Part shown: in pieces, positions 1 to 6,996 of the stretch
Layout: each line of letters starts with the position of its first letter
How positions within the stretch are numbered: the stretch's first letter is position 1
Source of the DNA: an uncultured Clostridia bacterium
GTDB taxonomy: Bacteria > Bacillota > Clostridia > Oscillospirales > Acutalibacteraceae
Direction: 5' to 3'
Assembly: GCA_937888485.1 (NCBI GenBank)
Contig: CALAQQ010000153.1
Span: forward strand, 1 to 10,115
Length of the DNA stretch: 10,115 nt
Position numbers and translations under genes: made by a program
The notes under the pieces: model-generated
What the model was told of the DNA's origin: nothing
The model's input: the letters and a program-made list of their open reading frames with translations, nothing else
Database searches by the model: none

Positions 1-237
1 CAGATACTCTTCGTACAGTCCGTGTGCTGCATCCCATTTCTTTCCTGCGTTGGATGACAGGTGTAATTGATTGCTCAGTATCGAAGTCCTTTCTTGAAAA
101 TTCTTCTCATAAGTTCCTTTTTGCTCCATGGTTGCCTTAAGCCGTTCCATGGCGTCCTCCTCCTCTGACAGAGTACACGACAGTACCAGTGCCAAGGATA
201 TGAGTATGAGAAAGATGTTCTTTGTATGTGGTTTCAT
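1..237 (-). CDS. N-terminal fragment of an exported DUF6377-like Bacteroidetes protein (cut by window edge)
   Basis: An open frame runs from ATG at 237 to the left edge (79 codons, no stop). It starts MKPHTKN, followed by a hydrophobic stretch (about residues 8-20) ending in VLSC, which is either a lipobox-like site or part of an ordinary signal peptide. The mature part has KGTYEKNFQERTSILSNQL followed by a conserved-looking LYEEYL. This pattern (a TYxxxxxxR helix, then LYEEY) matches how I remember the N-termini of Bacteroides proteins carrying DUF6377, which are exported or membrane-anchored, rich in TPR-like helices, and suspected to be regulatory. The start is supported by a perfect Bacteroidetes promoter ending about 35 bp upstream. 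The family assignment rests on N-terminal resemblance only. The conserved C-terminal domain lies outside the window, so the function is unknown. Confidence 0.6.
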   Translation of the reverse strand, partial: MKPHTKNIFLILISLALVLSCTLSEEEDAMERLKATMEQKGTYEKNFQERTSILSNQLHLSSNAGKKWDAAHGLYEEYL

Positions 238-547
238 TTCAATTAATTAAGTGTTTGTGGCTGTACATCGGCAAAGATACTTAAATATGAAGTATATGCA
301 AATTTGATATCCTATATTTTAGGCGATTTAGTCTATATATTTATCTATATTTTCAAGACCTTGCTTCAAAGATTTATTGAATCTCAAAAACGCCGCTATA
401 GTGGCTTTATTTGCTGATAATAATTTCAAAAGGCCGTTGTTTGTTTTCTGTAATTTGTAAAGTTTGTGCCCTAAAAATCTATATCTTTTGCTCTTATACA
501 TGCACGCGCGAGGTTTTTATGTATGTTTGCACTGTAAATTAAAACAC
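238..547. other. AT-rich divergent intergenic region
   Basis: This 310-bp spacer separates two divergently transcribed Bacteroides-like genes. It holds the minus-strand promoter annotated separately. For the plus-strand gene I see only imperfect candidates, such as TTTG at 463-466 and a TAnnnTTTG-like string at 482-490, neither with the right spacing. A plus-strand reading frame continues upstream to an ATG at 464, but its residues (short, Cys/Leu-rich, ahead of a good signal peptide) look non-coding. No RNA gene or repeat was seen. Confidence 0.5.
272..302 (-). promoter_or_regulatory. Bacteroidetes-type promoter for the leftward gene
   Basis: On the minus strand, TTTG (299-302) is followed after exactly 19 bp by TATCTTTG (272-279). 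This matches the Bacteroidetes primary sigma consensus TTTG/TAnnTTTG with the expected spacing. Transcription would start near 265, leaving a leader of about 27 nt before the ATG at 237. No Shine-Dalgarno sequence is obvious, which is usual for this phylum. The promoter type contrasts with the TTGACA/TATAAT promoters in the right part of the window. Confidence 0.75.
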
Positions 548-1318
548 ATGGCCATTATGCGCAAATCTTATCTTATATTGGTATTGTCTTTTGTGACTGC
601 GATGTCACTCTGTTTCGATCTTTACGCCAATGACCGTCCGGTCATGATGCTCAGACTTCGTCCCACAAACACGGATACTGATGAGGCTTGGGCGGATACT
701 TATCGTATCATCAAGGAAAATCCCGGCTGCTGCGATGAGGTGTGGTTTTCTACAGGTATGGGATTCCTTCCGCAGCAGTGGCATCTTGACAAGGTAGCGC
801 GCATGTCGAAGGCTTTTGCTCAGCTTCGGAAGATCGGCATAGCTTCTTCTCTTCAGTTCCAGATGACGATAGGACATGGAGATAAGTTCGGTTATGGCAA
901 CGAACAGATGTATGCAGGGAAGACCTGGCGTGGATGGACTGGGTCGCAGGGTGTCGAGGCGAAGTTCCAGAGTTGTCCGCGTAACCCTGATTTTCTTGAT
1001 TATATCAGGATGGTTTCAAGGACATATGCCTCCCTCAAACCGACCTATATATGGGTAGATGATGATTTGAGATATGATAATCATAAGCCTGCGACACTTG
1101 ACTCTCATATAGGATGTTGGTGTGATGACTGTCTGGCTGCATTCAACGCAAGGACCTCTTCTGAGTGGACTCGTGAGTCATTGTCGAAGGCCCTGGATAA
1201 TCATGCGAGTGTCGAGAAAGTGTGGCATGACTGGTGCGTTGAGTCGCTTTGCAACATAGCCGGGATGATAGAGTTCATCAACGATACCTGTTGCAAGACC
1301 GATCTGGTTACCGTATGA
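548..1318 (+). CDS. Secreted putative TIM-barrel glycoside-hydrolase-like protein, truncated at the contig join
   Basis: The likely start is ATG at 548 (MAIMRKSY) or the in-frame ATG at 557. Either gives a classic signal peptide: MRK, then a hydrophobic core, ending near LYAN-D. The mature protein begins RPVMMLRLRPTNTDTDEAW. It then shows DEVWFSTGMGF and KVARMSKAFAQLRKIGI (a beta-strand/helix pattern as in TIM barrels), and WVDDDLRYDNH followed by GCWCDDCLAAFN. A run of acidic residues after a beta-strand, followed by a CxCxxC-type motif, is reminiscent of putative glycoside hydrolases of gut Bacteroides. I cannot name a CAZy family, and catalytic residues are not assigned. The native sequence probably ends at about 1,240-1,260. 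The remaining codons to the TGA at 1316-1318 are the antisense of purL, so the C-terminus as written is artificial. Codon use (TCG, AGG, CGC mixed) and the upstream promoter type suggest Bacteroidetes, unlike everything to the right. Confidence 0.6.
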   Translation: MAIMRKSYLILVLSFVTAMSLCFDLYANDRPVMMLRLRPTNTDTDEAWADTYRIIKENPGCCDEVWFSTGMGFLPQQWHLDKVARMSKAFAQLRKIGIASSLQFQMTIGHGDKFGYGNEQMYAGKTWRGWTGSQGVEAKFQSCPRNPDFLDYIRMVSRTYASLKPTYIWVDDDLRYDNHKPATLDSHIGCWCDDCLAAFNARTSSEWTRESLSKALDNHASVEKVWHDWCVESLCNIAGMIEFINDTCCKTDLVTV

Positions 1319-2470
1319 GCTGTAGCCTGCCGCAGCAGTCTGAACAATTTTTCTCTGGGGAAGCTTACCCTCGATTGTTTCACTTACGGGAACCGTGGGG
1401 TCGCCTGCGCCCGTTACACGCATAGCCGCATAAACATAGCTTCTGCCTGAAAGGGGGTCACGGATTGCGCCGCCGATGCATGTTGCAGCGCCGCCGAAGG
1501 GCTCGATTTCCGTGGGATGGTTATGTGTTTCGTTCTTAAAGAGGAGAAGCCACTTCTGGGTTTCGCCTTCAACGTTAACGTCGATTTTAACTGTGCAGGC
1601 ATTGATTTCTTCGCTTTCGTCAAGCTTGGGAAGAAGTCCCTGCTTTTTAAGATATCTTGCGGCGATAGTGCCGATATCCATAAGATTTACGGGCTTTGTT
1701 CTGTTACAAGCCTTTCTTGCATCAATATATTCGTCATAAGCCTTCTGGAGAAGCTCATCCTCAAACTTAACGGAATCGATGTTTGTGAGGAAGGTTGTAT
1801 GACGGCAGTGGTCAGACCAATAGGTGTCAATCATTCTGATTTCGGTGATGGTCGGGTCTCTGTCTTCGCTGATAAAATACTTCTGGCAGAATTTGATATC
1901 GTCAAGGTCCATTGCAAGACCGTAATCGTCAACAAAAGCCTTAAGACCTGCTTCGTCAAGAGCGATGAAGCCGTCAAGAGTCTTTACTGTTTCGGGAACA
2001 ACATAGTCCATTGCAAGAGTTTCGTATTCTTCAAGCGAAGCCTCTCTTGATTCAACGGGATTGATAACAAACTTTTTAATCTGTGCAAGCTCAGCATCGC
2101 TGATGTTGCCGTAAAGGCAATAAACCTTTGCTGTTCTTACGAGGGGTCTTTCACCCTTTGAGATAATCTGAATGCACTCTGCGCAGGAATTTGCTCTCTG
2201 GTCAAACTGACCGGGAAGAAATTCAACAGCAAAAAGTCTGTCGCATCCAAGATCGGGATTCTCGCTGATATCATCAAGCTGGGGTTCGGAAAGAACAGTG
2301 CCCTTTGAATAATCAAAAAGCTCCTTTTCGATGTTTTCGATATCATAACGGTTAAGAACTCTTACCTTCTCAAGGCTTGCAATTCCGAGAAGAGAAACAA
2401 GCTCGTTTTTGAGTGAACGGGCTTCGTTATCGAGTCCGCTTTTCTTTTCAACATACGCTCTGTATACCAT
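1178..2470 (-). CDS. purL: Phosphoribosylformylglycinamidine synthase, clostridial single-chain type, N-terminal third only
   Basis: PurL converts FGAR, glutamine and ATP to FGAM. The start is ATG at 2470 (MVYRAYVEKKSGL), preceded by GGAGG at 2481-2485. A TTG at 2479 sits almost on top of that site, so I reject it as a start. The N-terminal PurS-like region (about residues 1-150) contains LLGIASLEKVRVLNRYD and FSEPQ-like LSEPQLDD. The motif DTYWSDHCRHTTF and the ATP/substrate motif HNHPTEIEPFGGAATCIGGA (about residues 316-335) follow, then GYSSYGNQIGLATG. The family is about 1,250 residues long, with the glutaminase domain fused at the C-terminus. Here true PurL sequence stops after GYVAKR (residue 409, codon at 1244-1246). 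The canonical continuation (MEIGAV-like) is replaced by 21 unrelated codons to a TGA at 1178-1180. It is the last gene of the operon in the window, starting 5 nt after the purD stop. The break looks like an assembly join rather than a natural truncation. Confidence 0.95.
   Translation of the reverse strand: MVYRAYVEKKSGLDNEARSLKNELVSLLGIASLEKVRVLNRYDIENIEKELFDYSKGTVLSEPQLDDISENPDLGCDRLFAVEFLPGQFDQRANSCAECIQIISKGERPLVRTAKVYCLYGNISDAELAQIKKFVINPVESREASLEEYETLAMDYVVPETVKTLDGFIALDEAGLKAFVDDYGLAMDLDDIKFCQKYFISEDRDPTITEIRMIDTYWSDHCRHTTFLTNIDSVKFEDELLQKAYDEYIDARKACNRTKPVNLMDIGTIAARYLKKQGLLPKLDESEEINACTVKIDVNVEGETQKWLLLFKNETHNHPTEIEPFGGAATCIGGAIRDPLSGRSYVYAAMRVTGAGDPTVPVSETIEGKLPQRKIVQTAAAGYSSYGNQIGLATGIVDELYHPGYVAKRLNAPVMPHFLDTRMIIQGLRQ
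1238..1262. other. Probable contig join between unrelated genomes
   Basis: Reading leftward, PurL homology is continuous through codon 1244-1246 (R of GYVAKR) and ends abruptly; the next codons (L, N) do not fit PurL. Reading rightward, the secreted protein still looks plausible at WHDWCVESL (about 1224-1250), and then its frame is simply the complement of purL. The switch therefore lies within about 25 bp. The two sides also differ in promoter type, ribosome binding sites and codon preference. No integrase, transposase, tRNA or inverted repeat marks the spot. Confidence 0.7.
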
Positions 2471-2475
2471 GATTA

Positions 2476-3729
2476 TCAAACCTCCAAAGCTTTTTTACCG
2501 ATGTCTTTTCTGTAATATGCATTTGCAAAGTTAACTGTTTTTACTGTTTCGTATGCTTTTGCAATTGCATTTTCGAGAGTATCTGCGGTTTCGGTTACAC
2601 CGAGAACTCTGCCGCCTGCGGTGAGAAGCTTACCGTCGGAAAGCTTTGCACCTGCAACATATATATTTTTATCAGCAGGCATTGTTATTTCAAAGCCGCT
2701 TTCATATTTCTGAGGATAGCCGTCGGATGCCATAACAACACAGCAAGCACTCTTGTCGCTGAACTTAACCTGTTCTTCGGTGAGAGTTCCTGCGGCGATG
2801 CTCTTCATGATTTCGAAAAGGTCGCTTTCAAGAAGAGGAAGAACAACCTGAGTTTCGGGGTCACCGAAACGGCAGTTATATTCGATAACCTTGGGGCCGT
2901 TCTTTGTTATCATAAGTCCGAAGTAAAGGCAGCCCTTGAATGTTCTGCCCTCGGCATTCATTGCGTTGATTGTGGGAAGGAAGATTTCCTTCATGCATTT
3001 TTCTGCAACATCTGCAGTATAGTAGGGGTTGGGAGCGATTGTTCCCATACCGCCCGTATTAAGACCTTCGTCGTTATCCTTTGCTCTCTTGTGGTCCATT
3101 GAAGAAATCATCGGAACAACAACCTTGCCGTCTGTAAATGAAAGAACGGAAACTTCGGGACCTTCAAGGAATTCTTCGATAACAATCTGATTTCCGCTTT
3201 CGCCGAACTGCTTGTCCTGCATGATGGACTTGACTGCATCCGCCGCTTCTTCACGGGTCATCGCAATGATAACGCCCTTACCGAGTGCAAGACCGTCTGC
3301 CTTGATAACGGTGGGAATGGGTGCGGTTTCGATATAAGCGAGAGCCTTTTCGGCATCATCAAACACTTCGTAAGCTGCTGTGGGAATGCCGTATTTCTTC
3401 ATAAGGTTTTTCGAGAAAACCTTGCTTCCCTCGATGATAGCCGCCTTTGCTTCGGGACCGAAGCAGGGAATTCCGAGCTTTGAAAGCTCATCAACCGCAC
3501 CGAGAACAAGGGGGTCATCGGGTGCAACAACGGCAAAGCCGATATCGTTATTCTTTGCGAAATCAACGATTGCGGGAATATCCTTTGCACCGATTGCAAC
3601 GCATTCGGCATCGTTTGCCATGCCACCGTTACCGGGAAGCGCATATATTTTTTCGATTTCTTTGTTTTCTTTAAGCTTTTTTATGATGGCGTGCTCACGT
3701 CCGCCGCCGCCGACAACAAGAACCTTCAT
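2476..3729 (-). CDS. purD: Phosphoribosylamine-glycine ligase (GAR synthetase)
   Basis: PurD joins phosphoribosylamine and glycine with ATP to give GAR, the second step of the pathway. The 417-residue ATP-grasp enzyme is of the family's normal length. It opens with the Rossmann-like loop MKVLVVGGGGREHA, followed by LPGNGGMA and VAPDDPLVLG (commonly VGPE.PL). The ATP-grasp core includes GSKVFSKNLMKKYGIPTA, KADGLALGKGV (about residues 147-157), DHKRAKDNDEGLNTGGMG, and the metal/nucleotide motif EYNCRFGDPETQ. The C-terminal domain ends with YYRKDIG. The ATG at 3729 has GGAGG seven bases upstream (3737-3741). The TGA at 2476-2478 is followed 5 nt later by the purL ATG, so the two are surely co-transcribed and probably translationally coupled. 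The upstream spacer to purN is a repeat element instead of the usual purH. Confidence 0.98.
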   Translation of the reverse strand: MKVLVVGGGGREHAIIKKLKENKEIEKIYALPGNGGMANDAECVAIGAKDIPAIVDFAKNNDIGFAVVAPDDPLVLGAVDELSKLGIPCFGPEAKAAIIEGSKVFSKNLMKKYGIPTAAYEVFDDAEKALAYIETAPIPTVIKADGLALGKGVIIAMTREEAADAVKSIMQDKQFGESGNQIVIEEFLEGPEVSVLSFTDGKVVVPMISSMDHKRAKDNDEGLNTGGMGTIAPNPYYTADVAEKCMKEIFLPTINAMNAEGRTFKGCLYFGLMITKNGPKVIEYNCRFGDPETQVVLPLLESDLFEIMKSIAAGTLTEEQVKFSDKSACCVVMASDGYPQKYESGFEITMPADKNIYVAGAKLSDGKLLTAGGRVLGVTETADTLENAIAKAYETVKTVNFANAYYRKDIGKKALEV

Positions 3730-3747
3730 CTGTGAACCTCCGTAATT

Positions 3748-3866
3748 AGTGAAGAGTTAATAGTGAAGAGTTAATAGTTAATGACGGGTTTCACCCGTAC
3801 CCATAATAATTGGGTGTGGGCAACGCCCACCCTTAACTTTTCACTTTTCATTTTTCACTTTTCACT
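3748..3866. repeat. Hairpin-bearing inverted-repeat element B between purN and purD
   Basis: The element is bounded by AGTGAAGAGTTAA on the left and TTAACTTTTCACT on the right, which are imperfect inverted repeats. The left arm has two tandem copies of the 14-mer AGTGAAGAGTTAAT (3748-3775) plus a partial third. The 34-bp right arm (3833-3866) matches the right arm of the element at 6997-7114 at 33 of 34 positions. Inside are two 15-nt hairpins with 6-bp stems and 3-nt loops: ACGGGT-TTC-ACCCGT (3784-3798) and GTGGGC-AAC-GCCCAC (3816-3830). The segment 3811-3836 is the exact reverse complement of 7026-7051 in the other copy. No coding capacity was found. The element reads like a small MITE or REP-like repeat. 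It encodes the last six residues and the stop of purN. Confidence 0.85.
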
Positions 3867-4456
3867 GAAATAATATCTTTGCATACCTTTTCCGCAGACT
3901 GCGGAAGAATTATCCATTCTGCCTGCTCCATAACACGCTTCTGGAGTGTTTCGGGAGTATCATCAGGCTCTATGTCAACGGCTTTCTGCATGATGATGCG
4001 TCCGCCGTCGGGGATTTCGTTAACAAAATGAACCGTTGCACCCGTCACCTTGACACCGTAGCCGAGAGCCGCTTCATGCACACGAAGACCGTAAAATCCT
4101 TCGCCGCAGAATGACGGAATAAGTGAGGGGTGAACGTTGATTATTCTGTCCTTATAGTGATTTGTGAAACGCTCGGAGAGAATGCTCATAAAACCTGCAA
4201 GAACAATAAGGTCAATACCGTCACCGTCGAGAAGCTCAATGAGTCTGCCCTCGAAATCGGGAGTTTCCTTTTTGAGAACGGTTTCTGTTCTGATTCCTGC
4301 CTTTGCGGCTCTTTCAAGCGCATATGCACCTGCTTTATTGGAAATAACAAGGGTTATTTCACCGCTGCTGATAATTCCTGCTGTCTGAGCGTCAATCAGC
4401 GCCTGAAGATTTGTTCCGCCGCCCGAAACAAGAACGGCAATACGAGCTTTTTTCAT
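3848..4456 (-). CDS. purN: Phosphoribosylglycinamide formyltransferase (GAR transformylase)
   Basis: PurN transfers the formyl group of 10-formyltetrahydrofolate to GAR to form FGAR. The protein has 202 residues, typical for the family. It begins with the Rossmann-type loop MKKARIAVLVSGGGTNLQALID and carries VLAGFMSIL. The catalytic segment is INVHPSLIPSF, giving the Asn and His, followed by the GEGFYGLRVHEAAL loop. GATVHFVNEIPDGG then contributes the catalytic Asp, and the C-terminal part is the usual QAEWIILP-like helix (family form VE..ILP). The ATG at 4456 has AGGAG upstream (within 4463-4468) and lies 11 nt after the purM stop. The final residues SVKSEK and the TGA stop are encoded by the terminal repeat of the adjoining element, so the native C-terminus may have been replaced by its insertion. 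The active site lies well upstream and is intact. Confidence 0.97.
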   Translation of the reverse strand: MKKARIAVLVSGGGTNLQALIDAQTAGIISSGEITLVISNKAGAYALERAAKAGIRTETVLKKETPDFEGRLIELLDGDGIDLIVLAGFMSILSERFTNHYKDRIINVHPSLIPSFCGEGFYGLRVHEAALGYGVKVTGATVHFVNEIPDGGRIIMQKAVDIEPDDTPETLQKRVMEQAEWIILPQSAEKVCKDIISVKSEK

Positions 4457-4467
4457 GTTTTTTCTCC

Positions 4468-5508
4468 TTATGCGATAACTACTTTTTCGTCACCTGCAAT
4501 AATTTCGCCGATAACATATGCATCTTCACCGTTTGCCTTGAGAACTTCGATTGCCTTTTCAGCATCTTCCTTTGCAACAACGATACTCATGCCAACACCC
4601 ATGTTGAAGGTGTTGAACATATCTCTTTCGGGAATGTTGCCTGTCTTTGCGATGAGGTCGAAGATGGGAAGAATCTTAAGAGCTGATTTATCAATCTTTG
4701 CACCGAAGCCGTCGGGAATGCTTCTGGGAATATTTTCGTAGAAGCCGCCGCCTGTGATATGAGAAACAGCCTTGACTGTTACTTCTTCAAAGAGAGCAAG
4801 CATGGGCTTTACATAAATCTTTGTGGGAGTAAGGAGAGTTTCGCCGACTGACTTGCCACCGAGCTCTGCAACGGGAGTTTTGATATCAGCGTTATCAACG
4901 TCAAATACTTTTCTTACAAGTGAGAAGCCATTTGAGTGAACGCCGCTTGAGGGAAGAGCGATAACAACGTCGCCTTCTTTCATCTTTGTGTTATCAAGAA
5001 CCTTATCCTTATCAACAACGCCTACGCAGAAACCTGCAAGGTCATATTCGTCGATGGGATAGAAGCCGGGCATTTCTGCTGTTTCACCGCCAATGAGGGA
5101 TGCGCCTGACTGAACGCAGCCTTCTGCAATACCGCTTACGATTTCGGCAATTCTTTCGGGAACGTTCTTACCGCAAGCAATATAGTCAAGGAAAAGCAAG
5201 GGCTTTGCGCCGCAGCAGATGATATCGTTTGCGCACATTGCAACGCAGTCGATACCTACCGTGTCATGCTTGTCCATGATGAATGCGAGCTTGAGCTTTG
5301 TGCCGACGCCATCGGTTCCGCTTACGAGAACGGGCTTTGAGATACCTGTGAGGTCAAGCTCAAAAAGACCGCCGAAGCCGCCGATATCGGACATTGCGCC
5401 CGCTGTGAGAGTTCTTTTGATATGGGTTTTCATGAGTTCTACCGCTTTATAACCTGCGGTAATATCAACGCCTGCTGCTGCATAGCTTTCGCTGAAGCTT
5501 TTTTCCAT
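4468..5508 (-). CDS. purM: Phosphoribosylformylglycinamidine cyclo-ligase (AIR synthetase)
   Basis: PurM closes the imidazole ring, turning FGAM and ATP into AIR. At 346 residues the protein has the standard length of this cytosolic dimeric enzyme. The start (MEKSFSESYAAAGVDITAGYKAVELMK) is canonical and preceded by AGGAGG within 5517-5523. Diagnostic motifs in order are IGGFGGLFEL, VSGTDGVGTKLKLA (ATP/substrate loop), IDCVAMCANDI, GGETAEMPGFY, GVHSNGFSLVRKV, HITGGGFYENIPR and the late FNMGVGM. PurM shares its fold with the synthetase domains of PurL, encoded two genes downstream. It follows purF by 45 bp and overlaps nothing. Nothing odd was seen in the sequence. Confidence 0.98.
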   Translation of the reverse strand: MEKSFSESYAAAGVDITAGYKAVELMKTHIKRTLTAGAMSDIGGFGGLFELDLTGISKPVLVSGTDGVGTKLKLAFIMDKHDTVGIDCVAMCANDIICCGAKPLLFLDYIACGKNVPERIAEIVSGIAEGCVQSGASLIGGETAEMPGFYPIDEYDLAGFCVGVVDKDKVLDNTKMKEGDVVIALPSSGVHSNGFSLVRKVFDVDNADIKTPVAELGGKSVGETLLTPTKIYVKPMLALFEEVTVKAVSHITGGGFYENIPRSIPDGFGAKIDKSALKILPIFDLIAKTGNIPERDMFNTFNMGVGMSIVVAKEDAEKAIEVLKANGEDAYVIGEIIAGDEKVVIA

Positions 5509-5553
5509 AATTTATATCCTCCTGTGACAATTCACATATTATTTATTGATTGA

Positions 5554-6975
5554 TTATTCTTTGCCGTTCCAGCAATAAGTACAAACACAGTCCTCGGGCA
5601 GACCGATTGCTTCAATAAGACCCGAAAGGCTCTGATAACCGAGCGAAGCAAAATTGAACTTGTTGCAGATTGTTTCAAGCAGCTTCTTGCCTCTTTCGGT
5701 TGAAGCGTCGCAATATTCTTCAATATGCTTGTCCCCCTCAGGGCCTTCAAGCTCGTGAATAACACGTCTGCAGATAAGGTCATCATCCGAAGTATTGCGT
5801 GAGAAGTTGAGATATTTACAGCCGTACATAATCGGAGGACAGGCAGAACGCATGTGAACCTCCTTTGCTCCGTGGCTGTAAAGGAACTCAACAGTTCCTC
5901 TGAGCTGCGTGCCTCTGACGATACTGTCGTCAACAAGAAGCATCTTCTTATCTTTGATGTTATCGTGAACAGGAACAAGCTTCATTTTCGCAACCTTGTT
6001 TCTTTCAAGCTGGTTTGCGGGCATAAAGCTTCTGGGCCAGGTGGGTGTATATTTAACGAAGGGTCTTGTGTAAGGAAGCTTGCCTCCGTTTGAATATCCG
6101 AGAGCATGGGCAACGCCCGAATCGGGAAGTCCGCTTACAAAATCGACCTCATTAAGGTCAACCTGTGCTTCATCCCTTGCCATAACGGCACCGTTTCTGT
6201 TACGCATTACCTCAACGTTAACTCCTTCATAGGTTGAGTTGGGGTAGCCGTAATACGTCCAAAGGAATGCGCAGATTCTCATTTTCTTCTGAGGCTCTGC
6301 GAGCACCTCTATTTTTTCGGGAGTAAGTCTTACGATTTCGCCGGGACCGAGTTCTTTACAGAATTCATAGCCGAGCTTTTCAAAAGCAAAGGATTCAAAC
6401 GAAACGCAGTGTCCGTCGCTATCCTTACCCACGATAACGGGCAGACGTCCGAATCTGTCTCTTGCCGCAAGCAATGAACCGTCCTCCTTGACAATAAGAA
6501 CAGAAAGCGACCCTTCGACCTTGCTCTGAGCAAATTTAATTCCTTCAACGAAATCGCTCTTCTGGTTAATAAGAGCGGCAACAAGCTCGGTTGCGTTTAT
6601 TTTGCCCGAAGTCATTGCATTGAAATGTCCGCCGCTGAAAGAAAGAAACTGCTGAACAAGCTCATCGGCATTATTGATACAGCTGATGGTTGAAATTGCA
6701 TAAACGCCGAGATTTGAGCGGATAATAAGCGGTTGGGGTTCGTTATCGCTTATGCAGCCGATGCAGGCGTTGCCGTGCATCTCATCAACAATTCCCGCAA
6801 ACTTTGTGCGGAAAGGAGAGTTTTCAATGTTATGTATATCTCTCTGAAAACCTTTTTCATCGTTGACCGCCGCCATACCGCCTCTGCGAGTGCCGAGATG
6901 GGAATGATAGTCAACTCCGAAAAACACGTCCAGAACAACATCTCTTGTTGATGTTGCGCCGAAAAATCCTCCCAT
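5554..6975 (-). CDS. purF: Amidophosphoribosyltransferase homologue lacking the glutaminase nucleophile
   Basis: PurF normally makes phosphoribosylamine from PRPP and glutamine, with an N-terminal Cys as glutaminase nucleophile. This 473-residue protein has the family layout, and its phosphoribosyltransferase half is orthodox: FLWTYYGYPNSTYEG (238-252), SGLPDSGVAHALGYS (281-295) and the PRPP loop LLVDDSIVRGTQLRG (346-360). Cys235, Cys386 and the CxxC at 465-468 correspond to the four 4Fe-4S ligands of the Bacillus subtilis enzyme. The N-terminus, however, reads MGGFFGATST, with Gly where the catalytic Cys should be. HTRY-like and AHNGNL-like pocket motifs are replaced (GCISDNEPQP at 73-82, AISTISCINN at 93-102). 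The ATG at 6975 has GGAGG six bases upstream, and no upstream in-frame Cys start is evident. I recall a subfamily annotated as PurF with MGGFFG in Clostridia and Bacteroidetes, so this is probably a real lineage, not an error. It may use free ammonia, a partner amidotransferase, or act elsewhere. Confidence 0.9.
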   Translation of the reverse strand: MGGFFGATSTRDVVLDVFFGVDYHSHLGTRRGGMAAVNDEKGFQRDIHNIENSPFRTKFAGIVDEMHGNACIGCISDNEPQPLIIRSNLGVYAISTISCINNADELVQQFLSFSGGHFNAMTSGKINATELVAALINQKSDFVEGIKFAQSKVEGSLSVLIVKEDGSLLAARDRFGRLPVIVGKDSDGHCVSFESFAFEKLGYEFCKELGPGEIVRLTPEKIEVLAEPQKKMRICAFLWTYYGYPNSTYEGVNVEVMRNRNGAVMARDEAQVDLNEVDFVSGLPDSGVAHALGYSNGGKLPYTRPFVKYTPTWPRSFMPANQLERNKVAKMKLVPVHDNIKDKKMLLVDDSIVRGTQLRGTVEFLYSHGAKEVHMRSACPPIMYGCKYLNFSRNTSDDDLICRRVIHELEGPEGDKHIEEYCDASTERGKKLLETICNKFNFASLGYQSLSGLIEAIGLPEDCVCTYCWNGKE

Positions 6976-6996
6976 AAATTACCTCCGGTAAATTAA

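Noticed and set aside
464..547. Upstream extension of the secreted Bacteroides-like protein to ATG 464
   Set aside because: It would place 28 implausible residues before a good signal peptide; ATG 548 or 557 fits export better.
1517..2050. 177-codon plus-strand open frame opposite purL
   Set aside because: It is antisense to strongly conserved PurL sequence, has no ribosome binding site and contains no recognisable motif; it arises from the codon bias of purL.
3748..3866. CRISPR array or tRNA in the purN-purD spacer
   Set aside because: The repeats are adjacent AT-rich 14-mers with no regular unique spacers, and no cloverleaf can be drawn.
4130..4741. 203-codon plus-strand open frame opposite purN and purM
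   Set aside because: It spans two well-supported genes on the other strand and is rich in Ser/Phe/Cys, as expected of an antisense shadow.
5532..5978. 148-codon minus-strand frame overlapping the end of purF
   Set aside because: It is in another frame of purF, and the PurF frame contains the family motifs.
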